In this document: positions 1 through 5,839 of the stretch, piece by piece
How the letters are laid out: each line of letters starts with the position of its first letter
Position numbering within the stretch: the stretch's first letter is position 1
Assembly (NCBI GenBank): GCA_001604265.1
Contig: LVBC01000332.1
Location: 1-6,684, forward strand
Source of the DNA: Spirochaetales bacterium Spiro_01
GTDB taxonomy: Bacteria > Spirochaetota > Spirochaetia > Sphaerochaetales > Sphaerochaetaceae
Reading direction: 5' to 3'
DNA length: 6,684 nucleotides
Translations under genes and position numbers: made by a program
The notes under the pieces: generated by a model
Seen by the model: only the letters and a program-made list of their open reading frames with translations
The model's database searches: none
What the model was told of the DNA's origin: nothing

Positions 1-497
1 AGCAGATAATCGCCGGAAGCATCGGTGCGATCCGCCCCCTCCCCGGAATTCCGGGCCAATACATATACGCAAACCTCTCCTGCTCCATTCAGCGGAAAAT
101 GGCAAGAAGGTTCAGGCGGAGTTTTTCCCATCCCTACCAGAAAAGCAGGTTTCCCGGCTGCCCTGGCTTCCTCCTGAATGTGCTTCCAAAATCCTGCCTG
201 AACGGATTCTTTCGCGGCATCATAGCAATTCAGCCAGTCTTCTGTAGTGATGACGAATCCCGCGTTCTTCAGTCCCTCCTCCACCGAGACGAAGTGACGT
301 ACATTGACATCACCGCTTCCCGTGCCTCCTTTTATGGTTCTTCGCGCGCCGGAACCGTAGAGCGCAATCTCACAGGGAGCAGACAGGGGAAAATCGCCAT
401 TCTTTTTCAGCAGCACCATACATTCCGGTGCAATGGCGCGAAGCTGCTTAATGTGCTGTTCTTCATATACCTGAATGTCCGGTGTGCTGATTTTCAT
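1..497 (-). CDS. GH3 family glycosidase with permuted domain order, N-terminal part (partial)
   Basis: This is the first 165 codons of a glycoside hydrolase family 3 enzyme (beta-glucosidase/beta-xylosidase type); the rest lies beyond base 1. What is seen matches the alpha/beta-sandwich domain (GH3_C): MVLLKKNGDFPL at residues 27-38 fits the entry to that domain, ARRTIKGGTGSGDVNVRH at 51-68 is a signature of clostridial GH3 enzymes, and ARNSGEGADR at 148-157 is another. In ordinary GH3 enzymes this domain follows the TIM barrel. Here it begins almost at the start codon, which matches the permuted arrangement known for Ruminococcus albus and Butyrivibrio fibrisolvens beta-glucosidases. No signal peptide is visible, so it probably acts in the cytoplasm on imported oligosaccharides. 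The start at 497 is set by GAGGAGG at 507-513, nine bases upstream. It begins 18 bp after the esterase gene, so it is last in the visible operon. The nucleophile Asp and acid/base residue are outside the window, so substrate is unknown. Confidence 0.88.
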   Translation of the reverse strand, partial: MKISTPDIQVYEEQHIKQLRAIAPECMVLLKKNGDFPLSAPCEIALYGSGARRTIKGGTGSGDVNVRHFVSVEEGLKNAGFVITTEDWLNCYDAAKESVQAGFWKHIQEEARAAGKPAFLVGMGKTPPEPSCHFPLNGAGEVCVYVLARNSGEGADRTDASGDYL

Positions 498-515
498 CGC
501 TGAGGTCCTCCTCGT

Positions 516-1508
516 TCAATTGATATGCTGGCTGATGAATGTCATCATATGGTCAAAAGCTTCTTTTGCCCACGGGTTTGTATCCAACATGGACATATAG
601 CCGTGAGGCAGATCACCATGGCCGCGATCCCTGAAAAAGTATTCGTGCTCAACGCGCAGGGATGCCAGGACGCAATCCAGTTCCTGCGCGTCCAGTCGGA
701 ATACATCCTCCACGTTGCTTGCATTTATGAAAGAGGGAATGAAGTCAGACGTGATATAACGCATAGCGTTGAGCATCTGTGTTTTTTCGCCCATCTCCAC
801 GCTCTTTTCTTTGAGCCAGCAGGACAGTAGCGCATGTACTCCTTCGCTGTAAAATGAAGCATCCAATGCAGCTTCGTCCATGACAGCCACGCGGAAATGC
901 TCCCGTTTCAGTACAGGCGTCACGCCAATCTTTTCTGCATAGAGTGGATTGGTAACACATGCTGCGTACAGTTCTGTCAGGTCTGCACCCGCACTGCCGC
1001 CCATCATGATGACCCGCGTCATATCCAAACTTAATTCTTCCGCATGATCCTGCAGATATTTCACTAGTTGATTCACCTGATGGAGCTGGACGGGAAAACG
1101 GTATTCGGGAGCTAAAGCATAGTTGGCGTTAATCAGATTGTACCCGGCCTTCACGATTGAACGGAGCATATTCCCGCTCCCGTCCTTTTTGACCGCAAGC
1201 GGATCTCCGGAGGCTTTATCACCGAATATCATTCCACCGCCATGAAGATAGATGACGGTGGGACGAACTGATTTTGTGGCATCCGGATACCACAGGTCGA
1301 AGTAACTGTTCGCGTAGTCATTTCCATATCTGATATCATTGATAAAAATGCTGCCATCTTCCAAGGTTTCCTGTTTTGTAGCTTTCGCCGGATCAAAGCT
1401 GTTGAGCGGCTTTCCGCCATAAAGCAACTGAGAAACCGCCGTCTGTATCGTTCGGCAGCCCGCATCAATCGCTTCCATGCTGTGAATATTGATATGAGGA
1501 ATATCCAT
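516..1508 (-). CDS. Alpha/beta-hydrolase, HSL-like esterase/deacetylase
   Basis: A complete 330-residue alpha/beta-hydrolase of the hormone-sensitive-lipase (Abhydrolase_3 / acetyl-esterase) type. Visible features are the oxyanion-hole motif HGGG at 89-92, the NYALAPEYRFP block at 129-139 typical of this family, the nucleophile elbow GGSAG at 170-174 with Ser172, a probable acid Asp268 in VED, and a probable catalytic His302 in LPHGY. The family hydrolyses short acyl esters, including acetyl groups on sugars. No signal peptide is seen, so a cytoplasmic role is likely. The ATG at 1508 is supported by GGAGG at 1517-1521, eight bases upstream. It sits 26 bp after a permease gene and 18 bp before the GH3 gene. 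The inferred role is removal of acyl decorations from imported oligosaccharides so that the glycosidase can act. The esterase fold is secure; the acetyl-sugar substrate is a guess from context. Confidence 0.88.
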   Translation of the reverse strand: MDIPHINIHSMEAIDAGCRTIQTAVSQLLYGGKPLNSFDPAKATKQETLEDGSIFINDIRYGNDYANSYFDLWYPDATKSVRPTVIYLHGGGMIFGDKASGDPLAVKKDGSGNMLRSIVKAGYNLINANYALAPEYRFPVQLHQVNQLVKYLQDHAEELSLDMTRVIMMGGSAGADLTELYAACVTNPLYAEKIGVTPVLKREHFRVAVMDEAALDASFYSEGVHALLSCWLKEKSVEMGEKTQMLNAMRYITSDFIPSFINASNVEDVFRLDAQELDCVLASLRVEHEYFFRDRGHGDLPHGYMSMLDTNPWAKEAFDHMMTFISQHIN

Positions 1509-1534
1509 TTTCTGTACCTCCGCTTTATTCTTCC

Positions 1535-2428
1535 TTATCCTTTCACTGCGCCAATAGTCAATCCCTGGGCAAAGTATTTCTGGAAGAAAGGATAGATCAG
1601 GATGATTGGCAATATACCTACCACCGCGATGGCCATTCGCATGGCCGTGCCAGGCAATTCCTGTTTGCTGGCTGCTGCGAGTTCGGAATGGCTGGCCAGG
1701 TACTGAACCGATTTATTCATTTGATCCAGCAGCAGTTGGATCGTGTTGAGGCGACTATCCGTAATGTAATATAGACCATTCGTCCAGTCATTCCAATAAG
1801 CTACTGCCGCCAGCAAACCCACAGTGGCCAGAATGGGCTTTGAAAGTGGAAGGACGATAGTAAAAAACTTACGGAATTCTCCTGCACCATCAATATCTGC
1901 CGCTTCCAGCAGCGCGGAGGGTACATTATTGAGCATATAATTACGTACCAGCGTAATATTAAAGCCATTGAGCAACAGATTCGGCACCAGTAATGCCCAG
2001 ATTGTATTCTTCACGTTGACGACATTGGTATAAGTAATATAGCTTGCAACAATGCCGCCGTTAAACAGGATCGTAAATAGGATCAATACCATACACAGTT
2101 TTGTTCCGGGGACATCCTTCTGACAAAGCGCATAGGCTCCCATGGAAGCCAGCAGGACAGCGACAAAGGTACCAACTGCCGTGACAACTACAGTCAGCAG
2201 ATAGGCATGCCCAATCTGTGCCCATTCCTGAGCAATATACGCATAGGCATCTGCACTGAATACCCTGGGCCAAAAGTTGTATCCGAATCGCGTCAGGGTA
2301 TTGTTATTTGTAAGACTGCTTGCTACCAGCATCCAGAAGGGCGCAATCGCCAGAAAAGAGAGGAGTATCATGACAAGATGGGCAATCAGACCAGTTACTT
2401 TTTCCTGCTTGGAACGAACACCATTCAT
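1535..2428 (-). CDS. Carbohydrate ABC transporter permease, LplC/YtcP-like
   Basis: A 297-residue inner-membrane permease of the MalG/LplC group, the second of a heterodimeric sugar importer pair. Hydrophobic segments are visible at about 13-37, 74-100, 111-130, 142-158, 198-213 and 264-283, giving the expected six spans. The cytoplasmic EAA loop, which docks the ATPase, is at 175-198: it starts EAADIDGAG and ends IVLPLSKP. The C-terminus GLTIGAVKG is the usual ending of this subgroup. The ATG at 2428 has AAGGAGG at 2438-2444, nine bases upstream. The gene follows the first permease by 17 bp and precedes the esterase by 26 bp, so the genes are very likely co-transcribed. The family imports complex oligosaccharides or aldouronates in Firmicutes; the specific ligand cannot be told from the permease. 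Confidence 0.94.
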   Translation of the reverse strand: MNGVRSKQEKVTGLIAHLVMILLSFLAIAPFWMLVASSLTNNNTLTRFGYNFWPRVFSADAYAYIAQEWAQIGHAYLLTVVVTAVGTFVAVLLASMGAYALCQKDVPGTKLCMVLILFTILFNGGIVASYITYTNVVNVKNTIWALLVPNLLLNGFNITLVRNYMLNNVPSALLEAADIDGAGEFRKFFTIVLPLSKPILATVGLLAAVAYWNDWTNGLYYITDSRLNTIQLLLDQMNKSVQYLASHSELAAASKQELPGTAMRMAIAVVGILPIILIYPFFQKYFAQGLTIGAVKG

Positions 2429-2445
2429 TTCTTCTCTCCTCCTTC

Positions 2446-3402
2446 TCAGAATATCGCGTCGTCTTTACTGATTCGACGAATGACACTGTTGCTGATAATG
2501 ACCAGAACAAAGCCGACAATGGCCTGGAAAACACTGGCGGCTGATGACATGGCGATGTTATTCTGATTCATCAGCGCATTGTAAACATAGGTATCTATCG
2601 TCTGCGTTACAGGGTACAGCGTACCGCTGTTTTTGGGAATCTGATAAAACAGGCCGAAATCCGAATTGCAGATTTTTGAGATGGAAAGCAATGTCATTGT
2701 GATAACCATGGGCTTGAGAAAGGGCAGCGTGATATAACGGATCTGTTGCCACTTTCCGGCACCATCAAGATAAGCTGCCTCGTAGAATTCCCGGTCTATA
2801 CCCAAAATGGCAGATAGATAGAGCACAAGGCCAAAGCCAATGCTCTTCCACTGATTGACAAAAATCAAAATGAAAGGCCAATATTGTTTCTCTTGGTAAA
2901 AAGTAATGGTATTGCCTGTCATGGGTTCAATGATGGATTTGTTCAGATACCCTGTATCAGCGCTCAGAAAAGCAAAAACCAGATAGCTGACAATGACCAT
3001 GCTCATCAGATAGGGAAGCAGGGTGGCGGTTTGATATAGGGTCTTAGCGCGCTTTGAGCGGATCTCATTGAACAAAATCGCGACAGTAATGGGAAACACG
3101 GTACCGATGACCATAAAGGCCAGATTGTACAGAATCGTATTGCGAAGCGCTGGGCCGAGGTTTCCGGAGTCAATCAGGTACTTGAAATTGTCCAGCCCGC
3201 AGAAAGGACTGTTCAGAATACCGAGCCGATAGTTCAGTTTTCGGAACGCGATGGTTATGCCATACATGGGGATATAATTGTTTAGGATAAAATATCCCAT
3301 CACCGGCAAAAGCATCAGATAAATCGCTCCTGCTTTTTTCCAGTTGATCTTTCTGCGTTTTCTGCGAATCCTATGTGAAACCGCACTTGCTTGCATAGTC
3401 AT
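2446..3402 (-). CDS. Carbohydrate ABC transporter permease, LplB/YteP-like
   Basis: The first permease of the importer, 318 residues from the chosen start. It has a basic N-terminus (RIRRKRRK at 11-18), a first membrane span at about 26-41, further spans near 91-113, 125-146, 175-197, 230-245 and 289-307, and the EAA loop beginning EFYEAAYLDGAG at 205-216 and ending TLPFLKP at 225-231. The block NSDFGLFYQIPKNSG at 246-260 and the ending SKDDAIF are typical of the LplB/YteP subgroup. The reading frame stays open upstream to an ATG at 3474, but that start would run through the intergenic hairpin and lacks support. The ATG at 3402 has GAGGAGG at 3409-3415, six bases away. The second permease starts 17 bp downstream. 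No ATP-binding subunit is present in the window. Confidence 0.94.
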   Translation of the reverse strand: MTMQASAVSHRIRRKRRKINWKKAGAIYLMLLPVMGYFILNNYIPMYGITIAFRKLNYRLGILNSPFCGLDNFKYLIDSGNLGPALRNTILYNLAFMVIGTVFPITVAILFNEIRSKRAKTLYQTATLLPYLMSMVIVSYLVFAFLSADTGYLNKSIIEPMTGNTITFYQEKQYWPFILIFVNQWKSIGFGLVLYLSAILGIDREFYEAAYLDGAGKWQQIRYITLPFLKPMVITMTLLSISKICNSDFGLFYQIPKNSGTLYPVTQTIDTYVYNALMNQNNIAMSSAASVFQAIVGFVLVIISNSVIRRISKDDAIF

Positions 3403-3408
3403 GTTGAT

Positions 3409-3415
3409 CCTCCTC
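3409..3415 (-). promoter_or_regulatory. Ribosome binding site deciding the first permease start
   Basis: The minus strand reads GAGGAGG, six bases before the ATG at 3402. This fixes the start 24 codons inside the longer open frame that begins at 3474. A second in-frame ATG at 3396 is 12 bases away and less favoured. Confidence 0.85.
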
Positions 3416-3431
3416 TTTTTCGTGATAAGAA

Positions 3432-3466
3432 AGAGAGCCGGAAAGCGGATAGCCTTCCGGCCCTCT
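3432..3466 (-). terminator. Intergenic hairpin between binding-protein and permease genes (attenuator or mRNA-stabilising element)
   Basis: In the minus-strand RNA the arms are AGAGGGCCGGAA (3466-3455) and UUCCGGCUCUCU (3443-3432), pairing over 12 bp with one G-U. Three more inner pairs (one G-U) leave a five-base loop at 3447-3451. The stem begins 13 bases after the binding-protein stop codon and is followed by UUCUUAUC, a weak U-tract. The structure therefore resembles a leaky intrinsic terminator. In sugar-importer operons, elements of this sort commonly keep binding-protein transcript in excess over permease transcript. Whether it terminates or only protects the 3' end cannot be told from sequence. 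Confidence 0.7.
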
Positions 3467-3479
3467 AAGGGCAATCAGT

Positions 3480-4952
3480 TTACTCCTGATCCGCCAGCCA
3501 GGTGTTAAACTGCGCCTGCTTTGCAGCAACCATTTCGTTAATGCCATTGGCTTCCAGTTTGCTGATGAATTCCGCATAGGTTCTTTCCAGATCAGCGGAG
3601 CCAGTTTCCAACGCGGGAACATATTCATCGATCACGGACTGGATGGCGATGAGCTGATTGGTATAGGCAGCCGAATCAAACATGAAGCCATAGCCTTTGG
3701 TCCGATTTGCCCAAGCGGCTGCCGTCACTTCGGTATCTTCCTTCTTAGTGGTCGAGCCAAAGCTATAATAAAGGCTCTGATCACCATAGAGGCCGTATCC
3801 GTAAGCATAAGTGCTGTTTGATACATCCACACCATCCGGATAATAGATCACTTCGTTTTCCTTATCGGTGAAAACCCAATGGGTGCCTTCAATGCCGTAA
3901 ACCAGAAGGTTGATTGCCTCTTTACTTTGATAAAGATAATTCAGTACTTTGATGGCGCCTTCAGGATTCTGAGCGGTGACCGATATCGCAGCATGGTTGA
4001 GTTCGCCAGAGGATACAGCCGGAAGATAGTAGTCGTTAATCATCAGCCGGATGTACTGAGCCCCGTAATTGATATTAGCGCCGTTCAGCAGAACCTGACT
4101 TCCTTCTGTAAAATTGGAACTGATTGTTCCTGCGCGGGAGAGTTCCGACAGATTAGCTTCATTTGTTGCGGCGTCTTTCATCACGTAACCATTTTCATAC
4201 CAGGAACGAACATGCTTCAGATAGTTTACGTATTCATCACTGGTGTAATAATTCACCACTTCTGTGGAATCGGTTCCGATAAGCGCCCCGGAAGCAGTGC
4301 TGTCTCCAAGGGTATCATAGATGAACGTATAACTGGCAGGGGGAAGAGAACCAAAGACACCAGCGGGATAAACATCAGGCAAAGCGGCTTTGATCGCAGC
4401 GTAAATCGTATCCAGGTCATCCAGAGTGATTTTGTCCATGTCATGGTATTGATCCGCCAATCCGGCAGCTTCCAGGTGCTCAACTCTCATCAGAACACCG
4501 CCTCCGCGATAGAAGGGGCTCAAAAGCGTAGCCAGGCCATAGGTATTGCCGTCTGCATCCTTTCGGAGAAGAGGGGTTGTTTCAGAAAGCTGCTTCAGGT
4601 ACGGGGCATAGGCATCAATCAGATCATCAAGCGGCTCAACCATGCCCTGGTCGATGAAGGGTTTAATATCGGTGAAAGCGATAAACATGATGTCCATCGG
4701 CTCCCTCGCGCCAATCCACATGCCATACTGACTCGGCGCAGTAAAGATCGAAACTGGCTTGAATTCTATTTCAATATTCAGGTCACGGATTGTCATTTCA
4801 TTCAGGGCAGCCTGCACATCCTTGAGAGCGATAGGTTCTACGCCGGTGGTAAGGAAGGTCATAATCACCTTTTCCGGAGCGTTATCAGCCATGGCAGGTA
4901 CGAGACCAAGGCAAAGTGCCAGACAGAGAAGCAGAGAGACAAGGCGTTTCAT
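3480..4952 (-). CDS. Extracellular solute-binding protein, LplA/YtcQ-like with DUF3502-type C-terminus
   Basis: A 490-residue carbohydrate-binding protein that delivers a ligand to the two downstream permeases. Residues 1-22 form a signal peptide: basic MKR, a hydrophobic core, then VPAMA before D23, a good signal peptidase I site. The mature part has a type-I binding-protein pattern, and the C-terminal part from KGYGFMFD at 419-426 to the end, with IDEYVPALETG at 441-451, resembles the DUF3502 domain of LplA/YtcQ proteins. The length of about 490-500 is normal for this group. The start at 4952 rests on AAGGAGG at 4961-4967 and on the signal peptide; the frame is open to 5030 but the extra 26 codons cover the promoter region. 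Two Cys (10 and 14) lie in the hydrophobic core, but neither forms a normal lipobox. The ligand is probably an oligosaccharide; which one is unknown. Confidence 0.93.
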   Translation of the reverse strand: MKRLVSLLLCLALCLGLVPAMADNAPEKVIMTFLTTGVEPIALKDVQAALNEMTIRDLNIEIEFKPVSIFTAPSQYGMWIGAREPMDIMFIAFTDIKPFIDQGMVEPLDDLIDAYAPYLKQLSETTPLLRKDADGNTYGLATLLSPFYRGGGVLMRVEHLEAAGLADQYHDMDKITLDDLDTIYAAIKAALPDVYPAGVFGSLPPASYTFIYDTLGDSTASGALIGTDSTEVVNYYTSDEYVNYLKHVRSWYENGYVMKDAATNEANLSELSRAGTISSNFTEGSQVLLNGANINYGAQYIRLMINDYYLPAVSSGELNHAAISVTAQNPEGAIKVLNYLYQSKEAINLLVYGIEGTHWVFTDKENEVIYYPDGVDVSNSTYAYGYGLYGDQSLYYSFGSTTKKEDTEVTAAAWANRTKGYGFMFDSAAYTNQLIAIQSVIDEYVPALETGSADLERTYAEFISKLEANGINEMVAAKQAQFNTWLADQE

Positions 4953-4960
4953 AGGTTCAT

Positions 4961-4967
4961 CCTCCTT
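4961..4967 (-). promoter_or_regulatory. Ribosome binding site of the binding-protein gene
   Basis: AAGGAGG on the minus strand lies eight bases before the ATG at 4952. It sets the start directly before the signal peptide, rather than at the longer open frame reaching 5030. Confidence 0.85.
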
Positions 4968-4978
4968 CGATGAATGTT

Positions 4979-4995
4979 GATACATGTATTGTATC
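4979..4995. repeat. Inverted repeat at the candidate -10/start site
   Basis: GATAC and GTATC are inverted around a seven-base centre, and the same stretch includes a perfect 10-bp palindrome ATACATGTAT at 4980-4989. It overlaps the candidate -10 box and the expected transcription start of the transporter operon. It could be an operator for a second regulator or a chance AT-rich palindrome; the evidence is weak. Confidence 0.3.
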
Positions 4996-5016
4996 CTGAG
5001 ATCAGGTCGATTGATA
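4988..5016 (-). promoter_or_regulatory. Candidate activator-dependent promoter of the transporter operon
   Basis: The minus strand has a near-consensus -10 box TACAAT at 4993-4988 (five of six matches to TATAAT). Seventeen bases upstream the -35 position holds TATCAA at 5016-5011, a poor match to TTGACA. A good -10 with a poor -35 is typical of promoters that need an activator. Transcription would begin near 4981, leaving a leader of about 30 bases before the ATG at 4952. The upstream neighbour of the -35 is a direct repeat that could hold the activator. The promoter is inferred from pattern only. Confidence 0.5.
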
Positions 5017-5048
5017 GCACGATTCCGCAAAAAAGCTGCACAATTCCG
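5017..5048 (-). promoter_or_regulatory. Direct repeat, candidate operator for the AraC-type response regulator
   Basis: The minus strand carries CGGAATTGTGC at 5048-5038 and CGGAATCGTGC at 5027-5017, 10 of 11 bases identical, with starts 21 bp apart (two helical turns). The proximal copy abuts the candidate -35 hexamer. AraC-family activators carry two HTH motifs per monomer and commonly bind direct repeats with about 21-bp spacing, the inner one next to the -35; the araI1-I2 sites of E. coli are the classic case. The spacer includes a run of six T. That the regulator at 5839-5078 binds here is inference from position and geometry. Confidence 0.6.
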
Positions 5049-5077
5049 TCTTCTATAAAATTAGTCGTTCAGACAGA

Positions 5078-5839
5078 TCACTGGCTGTTCTGTCTACGAT
5101 ATTCGGAAGGAGTCATATTCGTACATCGTTTGAACAGGCGGGTAAAATACGTATAGTTCGGAATTCCAACCCGATCAGCGACATCGTTGATTGGCAGGCT
5201 GGTTTGCTGAAGCAGTTCACATGCAAGCTGAATTCTACACCAGATCACATATTCCATAACGGTCATTCCACAACTTTTTTTGAATTTTTTTGTCATATAG
5301 TCTGGACTCATATGAATCTGCCCTGCGATCTGTTCAAGCGACAGATCCTCAGACAGATGAGATCGGATGAACGACTGCGCCAATTCCACATCATCTTCAG
5401 GAACCTTCCCTGCGACAGACTTGGCCCAATTCTGACCGAATATGCGCAGCCCTTCCTCATGAGCTCTCTTCAGTACAAGGGAGACGGCTCGATCCGTTAC
5501 CTGGGCAAGTTCCTCTTGCTCTGCTGGTTTCAGCAAATACTCCATGCAGTTCATCCGTACTGCCTGCTGAGCATAGGTAAACTCTCCGTGACTGGACAAA
5601 ATCACAGTAACGGTATGTGGACTGTTTTCATTCATCCATTTGATCAGGTCAAGGCCGCTTCCGCCGGGCATCTCAATATCGCACATCGCAATATCAATGT
5701 GATAACGCAAAAGCAATGGAATGGCTTCCTGCATGCTTCCGGCGGTCAGGATGGTATCAATTTTGTGATTTTCCCAATCCAGGCTTGCAATCAGTCCTTC
5801 CGCAATGATTGGTTCATCATCTACGATCAGAAGCGTCAT
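5078..5839 (-). CDS. Response regulator with AraC-type DNA-binding domain (YesN-like, short form)
   Basis: A 253-residue two-component regulator. The receiver domain covers about 1-120: acidic pocket Asp7-Asp8 in VDDEP, phosphoacceptor Asp54 in CDIEMPGGSG, Ser82 in LSSHGEF and Lys104 in LLKPA, all the expected residues. The AraC-type DNA-binding domain covers about 150-250, with the first helix-turn-helix around SLEQIAGQIHMSPDYMTKKF (167-186) and the second around INDVADRVGIPNYTYFTRLF (217-236), ending in the family block MTPSEYRR. Only about 30 residues link the two domains, so it lacks the long middle region found in many YesN proteins. The start at 5839 has AAAGGAG at 5848-5854, inside the kinase gene. 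It overlaps the kinase by 23 bp, so they form a cognate pair, and it lies directly upstream of the transporter genes that it probably activates. Confidence 0.95.
   Translation of the reverse strand: MTLLIVDDEPIIAEGLIASLDWENHKIDTILTAGSMQEAIPLLLRYHIDIAMCDIEMPGGSGLDLIKWMNENSPHTVTVILSSHGEFTYAQQAVRMNCMEYLLKPAEQEELAQVTDRAVSLVLKRAHEEGLRIFGQNWAKSVAGKVPEDDVELAQSFIRSHLSEDLSLEQIAGQIHMSPDYMTKKFKKSCGMTVMEYVIWCRIQLACELLQQTSLPINDVADRVGIPNYTYFTRLFKRCTNMTPSEYRRQNSQ

Noticed and set aside
99..503. 134-codon plus-strand open frame at the left edge
   Set aside because: The minus strand here encodes a clear GH3 domain start with a ribosome site; the plus frame looks like its shadow.
3403..3474. N-terminal extension of the first permease to an ATG at 3474
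   Set aside because: The extra 24 codons run through the intergenic hairpin, lack a ribosome site and are not typical of the family, whereas the ATG at 3402 has GAGGAGG six bases upstream.
3879..4973. 364-codon plus-strand open frame opposite the binding-protein gene
   Set aside because: It is antisense to a gene with a signal peptide, ribosome site and family match; its translation shows no recognisable domain and it has no convincing ribosome site.
5011..5030. Catabolite-repression (cre) site near the transporter promoter
   Set aside because: The stretch from TTG to CAA on the minus strand has a central CG but lacks the conserved AA before it and most dyad symmetry, so it does not match the cre consensus.
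5071..5095. Inverted repeat AGACAGA / TCTGTCT around the regulator stop codon, as a terminator
   Set aside because: The stem is only 7 bp with an 11-base loop and lacks a U-tract, so there is no good case for termination between regulator and transporter genes.
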